64,000 nt of DNA from the NCBI RefSeq assembly GCF_000003815.2, contig NC_049980.1, positions 32,360,044 to 32,424,043 on the forward strand. Reading direction: 5' to 3'. Positions 9,352 through 18,275 of the stretch are shown here, one piece after another. A program made the position numbers and the translations under genes. The notes under the pieces were generated by a model, which saw nothing but the letters and a program-made list of their open reading frames with translations, was not told the DNA's origin and ran no database searches. The DNA comes from Branchiostoma floridae. Its lineage: Eukaryota > Chordata > Leptocardii > Amphioxiformes > Branchiostomatidae. How positions within the stretch are numbered: the stretch's first letter is position 1; the number at the start of each line of letters is the position of its first letter.

Positions 9352-10983
9352 AGAACTACAGATAATCTTTTCGTGTTAAGTACATTAGTTAGCAAGTATC
9401 TAAGTAAAAATTCCCGTCTCTTTGCATGTTTCGTAGATTTTAGTAAAGCGTTCGACTCCGTCTGGAGAAATGGCCTCCTTTACAAATTAAACAAGTTAGG
9501 TATACAGGGCAACTTTCTTCGAACTATCAAAGACATGTACTCAAAAACTACAAATCGTGTGAAATACAGTCAAGGTCTGACTGAACCTTTTGTCACAAAT
9601 TGTGGTGTCAGACAGGGTTGTAATTTAAGCCCTACTTTATTCAATTTATTTTTAAGTGATATTACATCTGTCTTTGATAATGATATGTGTAACCCCCCAA
9701 CTATGTACAGTAAGCGTGTCTCTTGTCTATTGTATGCAGATGATTTAGTTCTTTTCTCTGAATCCAAACAAGGTCTACAATGTTCTTTGAATAGACTAGA
9801 AGAATACTGTCAAACATGGCACCTAAATGTGAACCTTAGGAAAACAAAAATAATTGTTTTCACTAAGGGTGGTCGTATACCAAAAGATGTGTATTTCATG
9901 TATAAGAACAATCCTGTTGAAATAGTGACAAACTATTGTTATTTAGGTATTGTTGTCAATTCTGCGGGTACTTTCAAGGCGAACAACAAACACTTGTACA
10001 GTAAGGGTCTGAAAGCTTTATTCGGGATAAATCAATCCCTAGACAAAGCCGATGCTCCTTTGTCTGTCAGAAACAAACTTTTTGATACATGTGTTAAGCC
10101 CATAATTCTCTATGGATCGGAAATCTGGGGTTCTGTTAAAAGCCCCAAATCCTGTCCTATTGAAACAATACATCTAAAATTCTGTAAGCAAACCCTACAC
10201 GTGCCAAGATCCACAAGTGGCCTCGCCGCTAGAGCCGAGTTAGGGAGGTTCCCCATTCATTTGGAAGCCTCCCTAAATGCTATTAAACACTTAATTAGAC
10301 TTCGCCAGAAAGTACCAGCAGACAGTTTCCAGTCAGACGCTCTTTCTTGCCAGATAGATTTAGACAAGGCTGGAGCCAAGTGTTGGGCGTCAGGAGTTCG
10401 CCAGTCACTGGAGGAATGCGGCTATGGTTATGTATGGCATTGTCCTCTACAGCACAATACAAATTCGTCTCAAATTATCAATTCTATCAATCAGCGTCTG
10501 AAAGACATTTATTTTCAAACTTTTCTAAGAGAGATACACAATGACAACAAAGGTGGATCCGCTAAAAACAAATTGAGGTCTTACAGACTGTTCAAGTCCA
10601 CTTATAATGTGGAACAATACCTGGATATTGACAATATTCGGCACAGGACGGCCGTCACAAAACTACGAGTCAGTTGCCACAAATTACACATCGAAACCGG
10701 AAGACATAACCGCACTCCTCTAGAACAACGAATATGTAGATACTGCAATCTAGATAAGTTAGAAGACGAACATCATTTTGTAGTAGAATGTAGTTTGTAC
10801 AAGAAAGAGAGAGCTGAACTCTACAGACTAATAGAATCCATGTTCCCCCACTTCATACAACTAAGTAATATAGACAAATTTATATTCCTTATGAATCTAG
10901 ACAAGCCTTTACTTATAAAGCTTATCTGTTCTTACATTTTCAATATCACAAAGAAACGAGAAGAAGCCGAATGTACGCAGTAG
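9352..10983 (+). CDS. LINE ORF2 fragment: reverse transcriptase
   Basis: The frame is open from about 9352 with no ATG at its start, as expected for a truncated insertion. RT motif A is FVDFSKAFDSVW, with the catalytic Asp in a DFSKAFD context. Motif B is RQGCNLSPTLFNLF. Motif C is LLYADDLVLFSES, with the YADD catalytic pair. The C-terminal region has a C-x2-C...H...C cluster (CRYCNLDKLEDEHHFVVEC), typical of CR1-like proteins, and ends in ITKKREEAE. The endonuclease half and ORF1 are missing, so the copy cannot mobilise itself. Confidence 0.9.
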   Translation, partial: RTTDNLFVLSTLVSKYLSKNSRLFACFVDFSKAFDSVWRNGLLYKLNKLGIQGNFLRTIKDMYSKTTNRVKYSQGLTEPFVTNCGVRQGCNLSPTLFNLFLSDITSVFDNDMCNPPTMYSKRVSCLLYADDLVLFSESKQGLQCSLNRLEEYCQTWHLNVNLRKTKIIVFTKGGRIPKDVYFMYKNNPVEIVTNYCYLGIVVNSAGTFKANNKHLYSKGLKALFGINQSLDKADAPLSVRNKLFDTCVKPIILYGSEIWGSVKSPKSCPIETIHLKFCKQTLHVPRSTSGLAARAELGRFPIHLEASLNAIKHLIRLRQKVPADSFQSDALSCQIDLDKAGAKCWASGVRQSLEECGYGYVWHCPLQHNTNSSQIINSINQRLKDIYFQTFLREIHNDNKGGSAKNKLRSYRLFKSTYNVEQYLDIDNIRHRTAVTKLRVSCHKLHIETGRHNRTPLEQRICRYCNLDKLEDEHHFVVECSLYKKERAELYRLIESMFPHFIQLSNIDKFIFLMNLDKPLLIKLICSYIFNITKKREEAECTQ

Positions 10984-11102
10984 AATACGATCCTTGAGTA
11001 GTGTAGATTCATTGTATCATTATATCATGTTGTATCATTTGTTGTGACCTGTACTAAACCCAGTGGGTATGAATGTACAATAAAGGTCTTCATTCATTCA
11101 TT
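9352..11102 (+). mobile_element. 5'-truncated LINE (CR1/L2-type) with intact RT frame
   Basis: The element starts abruptly inside the reverse transcriptase and runs to a stop at 10983. A 3' UTR follows, ending 'aataaaggtcttcattcattcatta', the short tandem tail used by CR1/L2-type LINEs. There is no frameshift over about 540 codons, so the insertion is fairly recent. The protein is clearly related to, but distinct from, the 14.1 kb element, so at least two subfamilies of this lineage are present. Confidence 0.9.
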
Positions 11103-11328
11103 ATACTGTGACCGTGAATTCATAACAAAGTGACTTAATAGAACCATGATGCGAGCGGAAGGACAGCGGAGATGAGAAGATGGCGTGCTGATGAAAGGTG
11201 AATGGACGGGTAATTGAACCTTGGTGTGTTACTGAAGAGGTCAATGACCGACGCTGAGGCATTTCCTGTGTCGCACTTCTGAGCGTGCGCACTAAGCCTC
11301 GCGTTCCCACGGCTTGATCGCTCACGGG

Positions 11329-11772
11329 TAGGGGTGGGTACCGGTACAGAAAATTCAGGTCCAGGTCCAGAGGATCAGGTCCAGGTCCGGACCTGAACCT
11401 GGGCCTGATTCGGGGTGTGAAAACATTTGAATGGACGATACTCAAAACAATGGTCCATTTCGCTACAAAGAAATCTGTTTTGTGGAGCAATTGACTCCCA
11501 CTGGCGTTTTGAAATCCTACAAGGCTATAAACTGCCTCTGTGTTGATCTCTGTGCGATTGACTGTAAAAGTTTGTAGGAATGACTATAGACTCTACTCTA
11601 CTCCGCTCTTGTTATTTTCTTCAACCAGTAAGCCCCAATACGTGTAAATGTCTGATCATACAATCTGTTCATTTTACAATAGGCCCAACATCCGGTCCAC
11701 CGAATTTTTTCAGGCCCTGTTTTTCCGGACCAGTCCAATAAAAAAACGGTTTTGTACCGGTAACCACCCCTA
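11329..11772. mobile_element. hAT-like MITE, TAGGGGTGGGTACC family (copy 1)
   Basis: Termini are TAGGGGTGGGTACCGGTACA and its near-perfect complement. A perfect 8-bp duplication CTCACGGG flanks it (11321-11328, 11773-11780). The interior has a run of 'caggtccaggtcc' phrases near the left end. The same family is at 21216-21672 and, inverted, at 54871-55351. Non-autonomous hAT. Confidence 0.9.
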
Positions 11773-12307
11773 CTCACGGGTGAATGCCTACTTCCCAAGC
11801 AGAGGTTTGGCGGCTCCGGCTGTTTCTGTTATGATGTCCGCCGGCCAAATATAAATAAAACAGTACAAAGGCCCCAAAAAGACGCTAAGACGAGAGCTCT
11901 GAGTTTTAACTGGGAGAAAACAATTAAAATTGTTCGTCACCTGAAAATACTGCTACGACGTTGCCCGGGACCTAAATGACTACCGATATGTCGAAATACA
12001 AACAAACCCATCCAATAGCGATGTACCTTGAGAAAGGAAGTAATATGACTGTGAATATGGACAATGGGGTTTACAGTACACGACTGTCTTCTTTGTTTTG
12101 GGGGTACCACGATTTCTAGTTTTGTATCTACCATGCCTTTTCTTTGCCTTTCTTCTTCTTATTTCTTTTAAGTGAATATTAAAGATTATAAAATAAACAA
12201 AATCCATCAAGGGATATCGCTGCAAGCACACAGAGACCTACAACAGCAATATCCCGAAGGTAAAAATAAGCCGGCGACAGGGCCTTCCTGGAGGCAAAGA
12301 ACAATGC

Positions 12308-12332
12308 AAAAGCGACCTCTAGCGGCTGCCGA
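12308..12332. promoter_or_regulatory. CTCF-like motif, weak candidate
   Basis: The phrase GCGACCTCTAGCGGCTGCC fits the general CCnCnAGnGGCnG core recognised by CTCF. A single match in anonymous sequence is weak evidence. Nothing else in the stretch 11781-12480 is recognised. Confidence 0.2.
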
Positions 12333-12480
12333 CGAAATGTAGATATTTCTCTACGAGACTCCATAGGCCGCTGAACTGTAGAAATTGGCCAAGTAGGCAG
12401 ATGGGGAGTTCGCCTGAGTACCATCCTCCATAGTGACGGCTTGTACTAAGGTAGGAACCACAACAATTTTTTTTCTTAAG

Positions 12481-12790
12481 TGTAACAGTGTATATATACA
12501 TACTTAGAAGTAACCACGGACCTTGGACCTCGCGGGGGATTACGTGGTGAGAGCACGTGATCCACGCGTGGCCGAGCACGTGCCGTGGCGAAAGTAAGAA
12601 TATCGAATTACATTCTTAAGATTATATTCGGAGAACGAGTCATTTTATACAGTTTATACTTTGAGTTTATACTTTATACTTAAGTCACGTTTTAGTTTCA
12701 CTCTTGTCTTGTCTGGTCTGGTCTTATCAATAAATACATCTGTCTTAAGAGCAACGTGAGTCGTCCCCGTCATTCCATTAGACCGTTACA
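12481..12790 (+). mobile_element. Candidate solo LTR
   Basis: The segment starts TGTAACAG and ends ACCGTTACA, giving a TG...CA terminal inverted repeat. It contains a TATA-like run (about 12640-12680) followed downstream by CAATAAATACATC, in promoter then polyadenylation order as in an LTR. No gag or pol sequence flanks it, and I see no convincing 4-6 bp target duplication. The assignment is tentative. Confidence 0.4.
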
Positions 12791-12936
12791 TAGCCATATC
12801 CGTTCAATGACATCATCACCAAACTGAATATGGAGGAGACAAGACCGCGGGAAGACACGAGAGGATTTGTGACGTCACGCGCCACTGTTGCGACGTCACG
12901 AAGACGCTCTGTAACCACTTGTTAAGTCACAGCAAG

Positions 12937-12962
12937 GACGTTATATCACGTGATATAACGTC
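12937..12962. repeat. Perfect 26-bp palindrome with CACGTG centre
   Basis: The arm GACGTTATATCAC is followed immediately by its exact complement, centred on an E-box CACGTG. The surrounding 12.86-13.05 kb also contains two TGACGTCA-type CRE sequences (near 12871 and 13003) and further CACGTG-like sites. It could be a transposon core or a bZIP/bHLH-binding cluster. Confidence 0.6.
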
Positions 12963-13101
12963 GTTGGTCACAGGCATGTAGACTCGTGGCCTACTTCTGG
13001 TTATGACGTCATGCGTTGTCTCTGTACCGCATCACAGGGTGGTTTCGTCACACGTGATCATCACAGAGCGCACTGTTCCAGAACGTAATGTACATACTGT
13101 A

Positions 13102-13279
13102 CAGTCAAACCTGTCTATAGCGGCCACTCAAGGGACCGGACAAATTTGGCCACTATAGACAGGTGGCCTCTGTATAGAGGTTGCAACTTGTAGATAAAAT
13201 ACCCAAGGGACCGACAAAAAGTGGCCACTATGGACAGGTGGCCCCTCTGTAGAGGTGGCCCCTAATACAGGTTTGACTG
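13102..13279. mobile_element. TA-flanked MITE, CAGTCAAACCTG family (copy 2)
   Basis: A short 178-bp copy with ends CAGTCAAACCTGTCTATAG and CAGGTTTGACTG, flanked by TA on both sides. It is an internally deleted relative of 8441-8908. Confidence 0.8.
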
Positions 13280-13319
13280 TACACGGGATTCAGGGTGAGC
13301 AGCCGAGCCGGTGTATTGG

Positions 13320-13630
13320 GACCGTATTCTATATGCAATGCAAGTTTTATTGGCACGACAAAAAGTACAGTGACTCTTGTATGGTCAAGTATAAACTACA
13401 AAACAAAGGTGAATACAGAATGACTCTTAAAGCTCTACTAACTAAACAATATAGGATACTAAGAAAACCTCAAGACAATCAGGGCATGGGGCTAAACAAA
13501 GGTGTTGCTATCTTTTCTAATCATAAAGCAATCTTTAATCTTAGCATTATGAGAGCTGTTGGATCTAAAAATATAGTCAAATCTACTTCTGGTATCGAGT
13601 ATCTTGAAATCTATAGTATTTAGGCATGTA
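13320..13630 (-). mobile_element. Probable LINE 3' UTR remnant
   Basis: On the minus strand it ends 'gactctt...cactgtactttttgtcgtgccaataaaactt', parallel to the 3' end near 9050-9110 ('cgctgtacttttgttgtgtcaataaag'). No credible coding frame is left. A 122-codon + strand open frame across it is incidental. Confidence 0.4.
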
Positions 13631-13710
13631 TACGGAACTGGAGAGTTAATGCTTAGCCGACATTTCAGTGACTGTCTGTCTGTCACTTTTCCTCAGCAAT
13701 ACTGACTGGT

Positions 13711-13926
13711 ACTACTAAATGTATCTAAGTTCGCGGGGATTTAATTTCGGGGTAGCGGGAAAAGGGACTTTTCGCGGTGGTTTTAAGTTCGCGGTAACAC
13801 CATAGACTGCAGTCTAATACCATAATAAAAATGTTCGCGGTGATTTTAAGCTCGCGGTGAAGTGGTCACCGCCAAAACCGCGAACATTAATCCGATCCAC
13901 CGCGAACATTTCTGCATTTACAGTAC
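13711..13926. mobile_element. TIR element rich in GTTCGCGG
   Basis: The left end 'tactaaatgtatctaagttcgcgg' is a diverged complement of the right end 'ccgcgaacatttctgcattta'. GTTCGCGGTG-type phrases recur inside on both strands. Non-coding foldback element. Confidence 0.55.
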
Positions 13927-14238
13927 TTCACACTGCAGCTAGGTGTCGCTGCTTTACTGTGACTGAATGTAGTCCGAACCTAACGTTACATGTACCCGAA
14001 CCATCATAAGCATTGTTCGCAATGTTGTTTTTTTTCTCTTTCTGACAACATCAGTCGTGTTTACCGGAAAATTTGAATAGGTTTTATCCACTGCGAAAGT
14101 GCCCAATTTTGTGCATTATTTTTTGACATGAAAATAATGAATGAATGAAGACCTTTATTGTACAGTTTTGCCCAACCGAGCTAAGTACAGGTCACAATAA
14201 GTCAGGATATATACATATAAAAGTGTCACTAATCTAGT

Positions 14239-15927
14239 CTAACACAAAAGTTCGGCTTCTTCTCGCTTCTTGGTAATAGTGAAAATGTAGGACTGTATGG
14301 GTTTCGCTATTGTCGGTTTGTCAAAACGCATGAGAAATATAAACTTGTCAGTGCTACTCATGTGTCTAAAATGAGGGAATCTACTTTCTATATAACTAAA
14401 TAGAGTATTTCTATCATACGCATACATATCACAATCAACAGTGAAGTGTACTTCATCTTCTACCATGTTTGAGGTACAAAATTGGCAGACTCTTTGTTCT
14501 AGAGGAGTGCGGTTGTGCCTTCCTGATTCAATTCGCAGTCGGTGGCAACTGATTCTTAGTTTAGCAATGGTAGTTCTATGCCGAATGTTTGCAATTTTCA
14601 AGTACTGCTCTTCATTGTATGTGGATTTCAGTAGTCTGTACGTTCGGAGTTTGTTTTTTGCACGTAAGCCTTTATTATCATTATGAATGTTGGTTAGAAA
14701 ATTCTGGAAATAAATATCCTTTAGTCGTTGGTGGATTGCAGAAATTAGGTGGGATATGTTTGGATCTGTTGACTTACGGGCTTGCCAAACAAAAGGGTAA
14801 CCACACTCCTCCAAAGTTTTGCGAACACCAGATGCCCAACATTTGGTACCTGATGAATCTAGATTAAGTTGACATAAGAGAGCGTCTGCCTGCAGACTCT
14901 CAGCTGGCACATTCTGTTGAATTCTAATGAAATATTTGATGGCATTTAGAGAGGCTTCCAGTTGGATAGGATACCTCCCTAATTCAGCGCGTACAGCAAG
15001 GTTAGATGCAGTTTTCGGAACATTAAGAGAGTGTTTACAAAATTTCAAGTGCACTGTTTCAATAGGACAAGAGTTAGGACTTTTGAATGAGCTCCAAATT
15101 TCAGATCCATATAACAAAATAGGTTTAACACAAGTGTCGAAGAGTTTGTTTTTAACTGATAACGGTGCGTCTGCTTTGTCTAATGATTGTCTAATTCCAA
15201 ATAGAGCTTTCAGTCCCTTGCTGTACAAGTATTTGCTGTTGGCTTTGAATGTGCCAGCTGAGGATACAACAATACCTAAATAAGAATAAGATGTTACTAT
15301 TTCTAAAGCATTATTATCAAACAAGAAACTACAATCTTTCGGTAAGCGGCCTCCCTTTGTAAATACAATAACCTTTGTCTTTTTCAGGTTAACCTTCAGC
15401 TTCCATGATTTACAATATTGTTCTAGTCTAAGTAGGGAGGACTGTAAACCTTGTTGGGATTCTGAGAAGATAACCAAGTCATCGGCATATAAAAGACATG
15501 GCACTTTCATGTTGTACAGAATAGGAGAATTGCTAGAACAGTTATCAAATTCAGATACTATATCACTAATGAACAAATTAAACAATGTTGGACTCAGATT
15601 ACAACCTTGTCGAACTCCGCAGTTAGTTACAAATGTTTCGGTAAGACGATTGTTGGTTTTGATACAGTTATTAGTTTTGGAATACATGTCTTTTATGGTT
15701 GATAGGAAATTTCCTCCTATTCCAAGATTATTTAATTTGAACAGGAGACCCTCTCGCCAAACAGAGTCGAAAGCTTTGCTAAAATCAACAAAGCATGCGT
15801 AAAGACGTGAATTTTGACTGAGATATTTGCTTACTAAAGTAGTTAATACGAAAAGATTATCAGACGTTCTATAGTTTTTTTCTAAAACCGGCCTGATGAG
15901 GTTTGAAAAGGTTGTTCTGTTCTGCAT
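14239..15927 (-). CDS. LINE ORF2, RT and C-terminal part
   Basis: Reverse transcriptase with motif A CFVDFSKAFDSVWREG, motif B RQGCNLSPTLFNLFISDI and the motif C active site LLYADDLVIFSES. A C-terminal C-x2-C...H...C cluster follows (CQFCTSNMVEDEVHFTVDC), then the tail ITKKREEAE. It is in the same phase as the endonuclease segment (16042-17841). The roughly 115 nt between them read open only in another frame. The ATG at 15927 is not a true start; the protein continues upstream. A near-identical 3' fragment is at 22799-23283. Confidence 0.9.
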   Translation of the reverse strand: MQNRTTFSNLIRPVLEKNYRTSDNLFVLTTLVSKYLSQNSRLYACFVDFSKAFDSVWREGLLFKLNNLGIGGNFLSTIKDMYSKTNNCIKTNNRLTETFVTNCGVRQGCNLSPTLFNLFISDIVSEFDNCSSNSPILYNMKVPCLLYADDLVIFSESQQGLQSSLLRLEQYCKSWKLKVNLKKTKVIVFTKGGRLPKDCSFLFDNNALEIVTSYSYLGIVVSSAGTFKANSKYLYSKGLKALFGIRQSLDKADAPLSVKNKLFDTCVKPILLYGSEIWSSFKSPNSCPIETVHLKFCKHSLNVPKTASNLAVRAELGRYPIQLEASLNAIKYFIRIQQNVPAESLQADALLCQLNLDSSGTKCWASGVRKTLEECGYPFVWQARKSTDPNISHLISAIHQRLKDIYFQNFLTNIHNDNKGLRAKNKLRTYRLLKSTYNEEQYLKIANIRHRTTIAKLRISCHRLRIESGRHNRTPLEQRVCQFCTSNMVEDEVHFTVDCDMYAYDRNTLFSYIESRFPHFRHMSSTDKFIFLMRFDKPTIAKPIQSYIFTITKKREEAELLC

Positions 15928-16050
15928 AGTTCACAAGACGAGTATTCAAAATGGAAGAGAATAATTTCCCCAGACAACTCATAATGGAGATACCCCGATA
16001 GTTGTCTGGGACTGAGGTATCACCTGACTTGTGTATTGGTACTACACTAA
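15880..16050 (-). pseudogene. ORF2 segment with two compensating frameshifts
   Basis: Between the endonuclease and RT frames the coding continuity shifts phase near 16046 and returns at an A7 run near 15872-15880. In the middle frame the sequence reads VPIHKSGDTSVPDNYRGISI, a standard LINE RT N-terminal motif. The two indels cancel, and both long frames share one phase. The A-run could be a sequencing or assembly error, a replication slip or, less likely, a programmed slippage site. Confidence 0.75.
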
Positions 16051-17841
16051 GTATACTAGTATATGACTAAGTGACCATTCTTTGGGAAAGTATCCGTTTT
16101 GCAAACATGAATTGAAGAGATGAAGAAGTGTTTTTTGGAGGATTGGTTTACCACATTTCAGCATTTCATTTGTAATCATATCACTACCACTAGATTTGCT
16201 GTTTTTTAGTTTGGAGATGGCTATATCCAGTTCCTTAGCTGATATCAGAGAGTCCAAAAAGGAATTCTCCGTAGGAGGGAGAGGGGAGGGAAAATGAGGT
16301 TGAACATTTTTTGAGTTATTAGTTGAAGTTTCTGAGTCACTGGTGGAAGATTTGTCTATTCTATTAAAATGTTTCAACCACGCCTCGTCCGTTATTTGAC
16401 AACTTGGCTCTTGTGTTTTCTCTGACTTCAGTTTCTTCAATAAGTTCCAAAACGCGTTTGGATTTTCTTCCCTCAAAGAGGACAGTTGGTTAACAATTTG
16501 TTGATGAAAGTCTCGTTTCTTTTTTTTTAATAGTTTTCTATATTCTTTTTTCCTTTTAAAAAACCTTCCTCTCACGTCTGAATTCTGTGGATTTTTAGTA
16601 AGTAAAGATGCCAGATTTTTTAGCTCCCGTTTCATTTCACAACAACTTTTGTCAAACCATTTCTTGTTTTTAATTTTCCTTGGCCGTTTCCTATAAATTT
16701 TTAAACACAATGATTTGTAACCGACATCTCTTAATACTGAGCTAAGGTCCGAGACGTAGTTTTCAATGTCGTGGGCTGCGCTTTTGGTTCCTCTAAGTGA
16801 AAGGTTATTCAGTCTATCTATTATGTGTGGTTGGTTGAGGGATTGAAAAAACTTCTGTGTAGAGGTTTCATTCCAATGGAATCTTTTAGAGAGAGGTTTG
16901 CTGTTTCCAATTTTCTGTTTCTCTTTGGCAGGGTGATTTGAGGATTTTGTACGTAAGACAACAGACAACATGCAGTGATCAGAGAATGTGGTTAGGGGGT
17001 TAACTCGAAAAAATGAAATGTGTTCCAGAAGCGGTTGGTTGCATATTACGTAATCAACAGTACTGCTACCGTTTGGCTGGTGGCACGTGAATTTTCCTTG
17101 TAGATCACCGGCTATTCTGCCGTTAAGAATTTTAAGATTTCCTTGAATACATAAATCAGCCACAAATCTGCCAAACTTGTTGGGGGGAGCTTGATCCATG
17201 TGTTGTCTATCTAATGTAATGTTTGAGAAGTTATTCGGGTGATTATCACAGAAAGTGTCATCTTCAACGAAATCTTGTAAATTTCCTAAACGAGAATTTA
17301 GGTCACCGCCTAGTAGGATGAAACCCTGAGAACTGTATTTACATATCTCTTCCTCTAAAATTTCTATTACATGGTTTTCTGCGTATTTGTGCGTTGTGGA
17401 TGCGCTAGGACTGATATAAACTGAACAAATAAAAAGATCTTTGTCTAATCCTAGTAATTTGCGATCTATCTGAACCCAAAGCAAATCTGTTGATTTTGAT
17501 GGTAATTTTTTAACAAAAGCTTTGTATTGTTCTTTGAAAAAGAATATGATGCCCCCTGATGAGCGTTTTGCTCGTTTACTCTTCTTTCTATGCAATTGAA
17601 AAGAGCTGTAGTTTGGTATGTTAATTTTTGTTTTTTCAGTAGTCCACGTTTCCAGAAGCGAGATAAAGTCAAATTTGTCAATTTTATACAAGAAATCTAA
17701 ATCCTCTAATTTCGAACCCAGCCCGTGGACATTCCAGAAACAAAAGTTCATGTTTCCTCCAGAAAATGCTTTCATATCCAAGGATGAGTTAAATGAAAAG
17801 GGAAAAAGAAGAAAAAATTGTGTCTTTACGGTCCGATCCAC
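16042..17841 (-). CDS. LINE ORF2, endonuclease part
   Basis: APE-like endonuclease at the N-terminus: FWNVHGLGSK, SLLETWTT with the catalytic Glu, GGDLNSRLG and, near the end of the domain, FSDHCMLSV with the catalytic Asp-His pair. A basic, Lys-rich linker (around 16480-16700) leads toward the RT. The most natural start is one of the Met codons just before MNFCFWNVHG, near 17754-17770, rather than the first ATG at 17841. The frame ends early at 16042 because of the first frameshift. Confidence 0.9.
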   Translation of the reverse strand: MDRTVKTQFFLLFPFSFNSSLDMKAFSGGNMNFCFWNVHGLGSKLEDLDFLYKIDKFDFISLLETWTTEKTKINIPNYSSFQLHRKKSKRAKRSSGGIIFFFKEQYKAFVKKLPSKSTDLLWVQIDRKLLGLDKDLFICSVYISPSASTTHKYAENHVIEILEEEICKYSSQGFILLGGDLNSRLGNLQDFVEDDTFCDNHPNNFSNITLDRQHMDQAPPNKFGRFVADLCIQGNLKILNGRIAGDLQGKFTCHQPNGSSTVDYVICNQPLLEHISFFRVNPLTTFSDHCMLSVVLRTKSSNHPAKEKQKIGNSKPLSKRFHWNETSTQKFFQSLNQPHIIDRLNNLSLRGTKSAAHDIENYVSDLSSVLRDVGYKSLCLKIYRKRPRKIKNKKWFDKSCCEMKRELKNLASLLTKNPQNSDVRGRFFKRKKEYRKLLKKKKRDFHQQIVNQLSSLREENPNAFWNLLKKLKSEKTQEPSCQITDEAWLKHFNRIDKSSTSDSETSTNNSKNVQPHFPSPLPPTENSFLDSLISAKELDIAISKLKNSKSSGSDMITNEMLKCGKPILQKTLLHLFNSCLQNGYFPKEWSLSHILVYLV

Positions 17842-17860
17842 AATGTCTCACAGTACCTTA

Positions 17861-18081
17861 CTAGCTTAGTTAACATGAGAATTTGAGGTAAGCTTAGATA
17901 AATGTTAACTAAGTAAACAATCAATCAAAATTGATCAACAACAACAACAACAAAAAAATACATATATGTACTAGCTTAGTTAACATGAGAATTTGAGGTA
18001 AGCTTAGATAAATGTTAACTAAGTAAACAATCAATCAAAATTGATCAACAACAACAACAACAAAAAAAATACATATATGTA
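17861..18081. repeat. 110-bp tandem duplication in LINE inter-ORF spacer
   Basis: Two adjacent copies, 17861-17970 and 17971-18081, are identical apart from one extra A in an A-run. Each carries (CAA)5, TTAACATGAG and CATATATG motifs. It sits between ORF1 and ORF2 of the LINE. The near identity means the duplication is recent or maintained. Confidence 0.95.
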
Positions 18082-18275
18082 CGTCTAAATTACTTTGTAT
18101 ACATGTGTTTCTTAAACTAAAATGGCTATAATGTATGGTTTCTAAGGACTACCAACGTAGCTAAATACTAGTATCACTGTGTATCTACAAATAGCTTAGC
18201 TTTGACTAATGCAGTAGTCTCGGATACAGTCTTTCTAAGCGAAATGTACAGACTGTATGACTAAGTATAGAAGTC

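Noticed and set aside
15509-15802. 97-codon + strand frame
   Set aside because: Antisense to the LINE RT.
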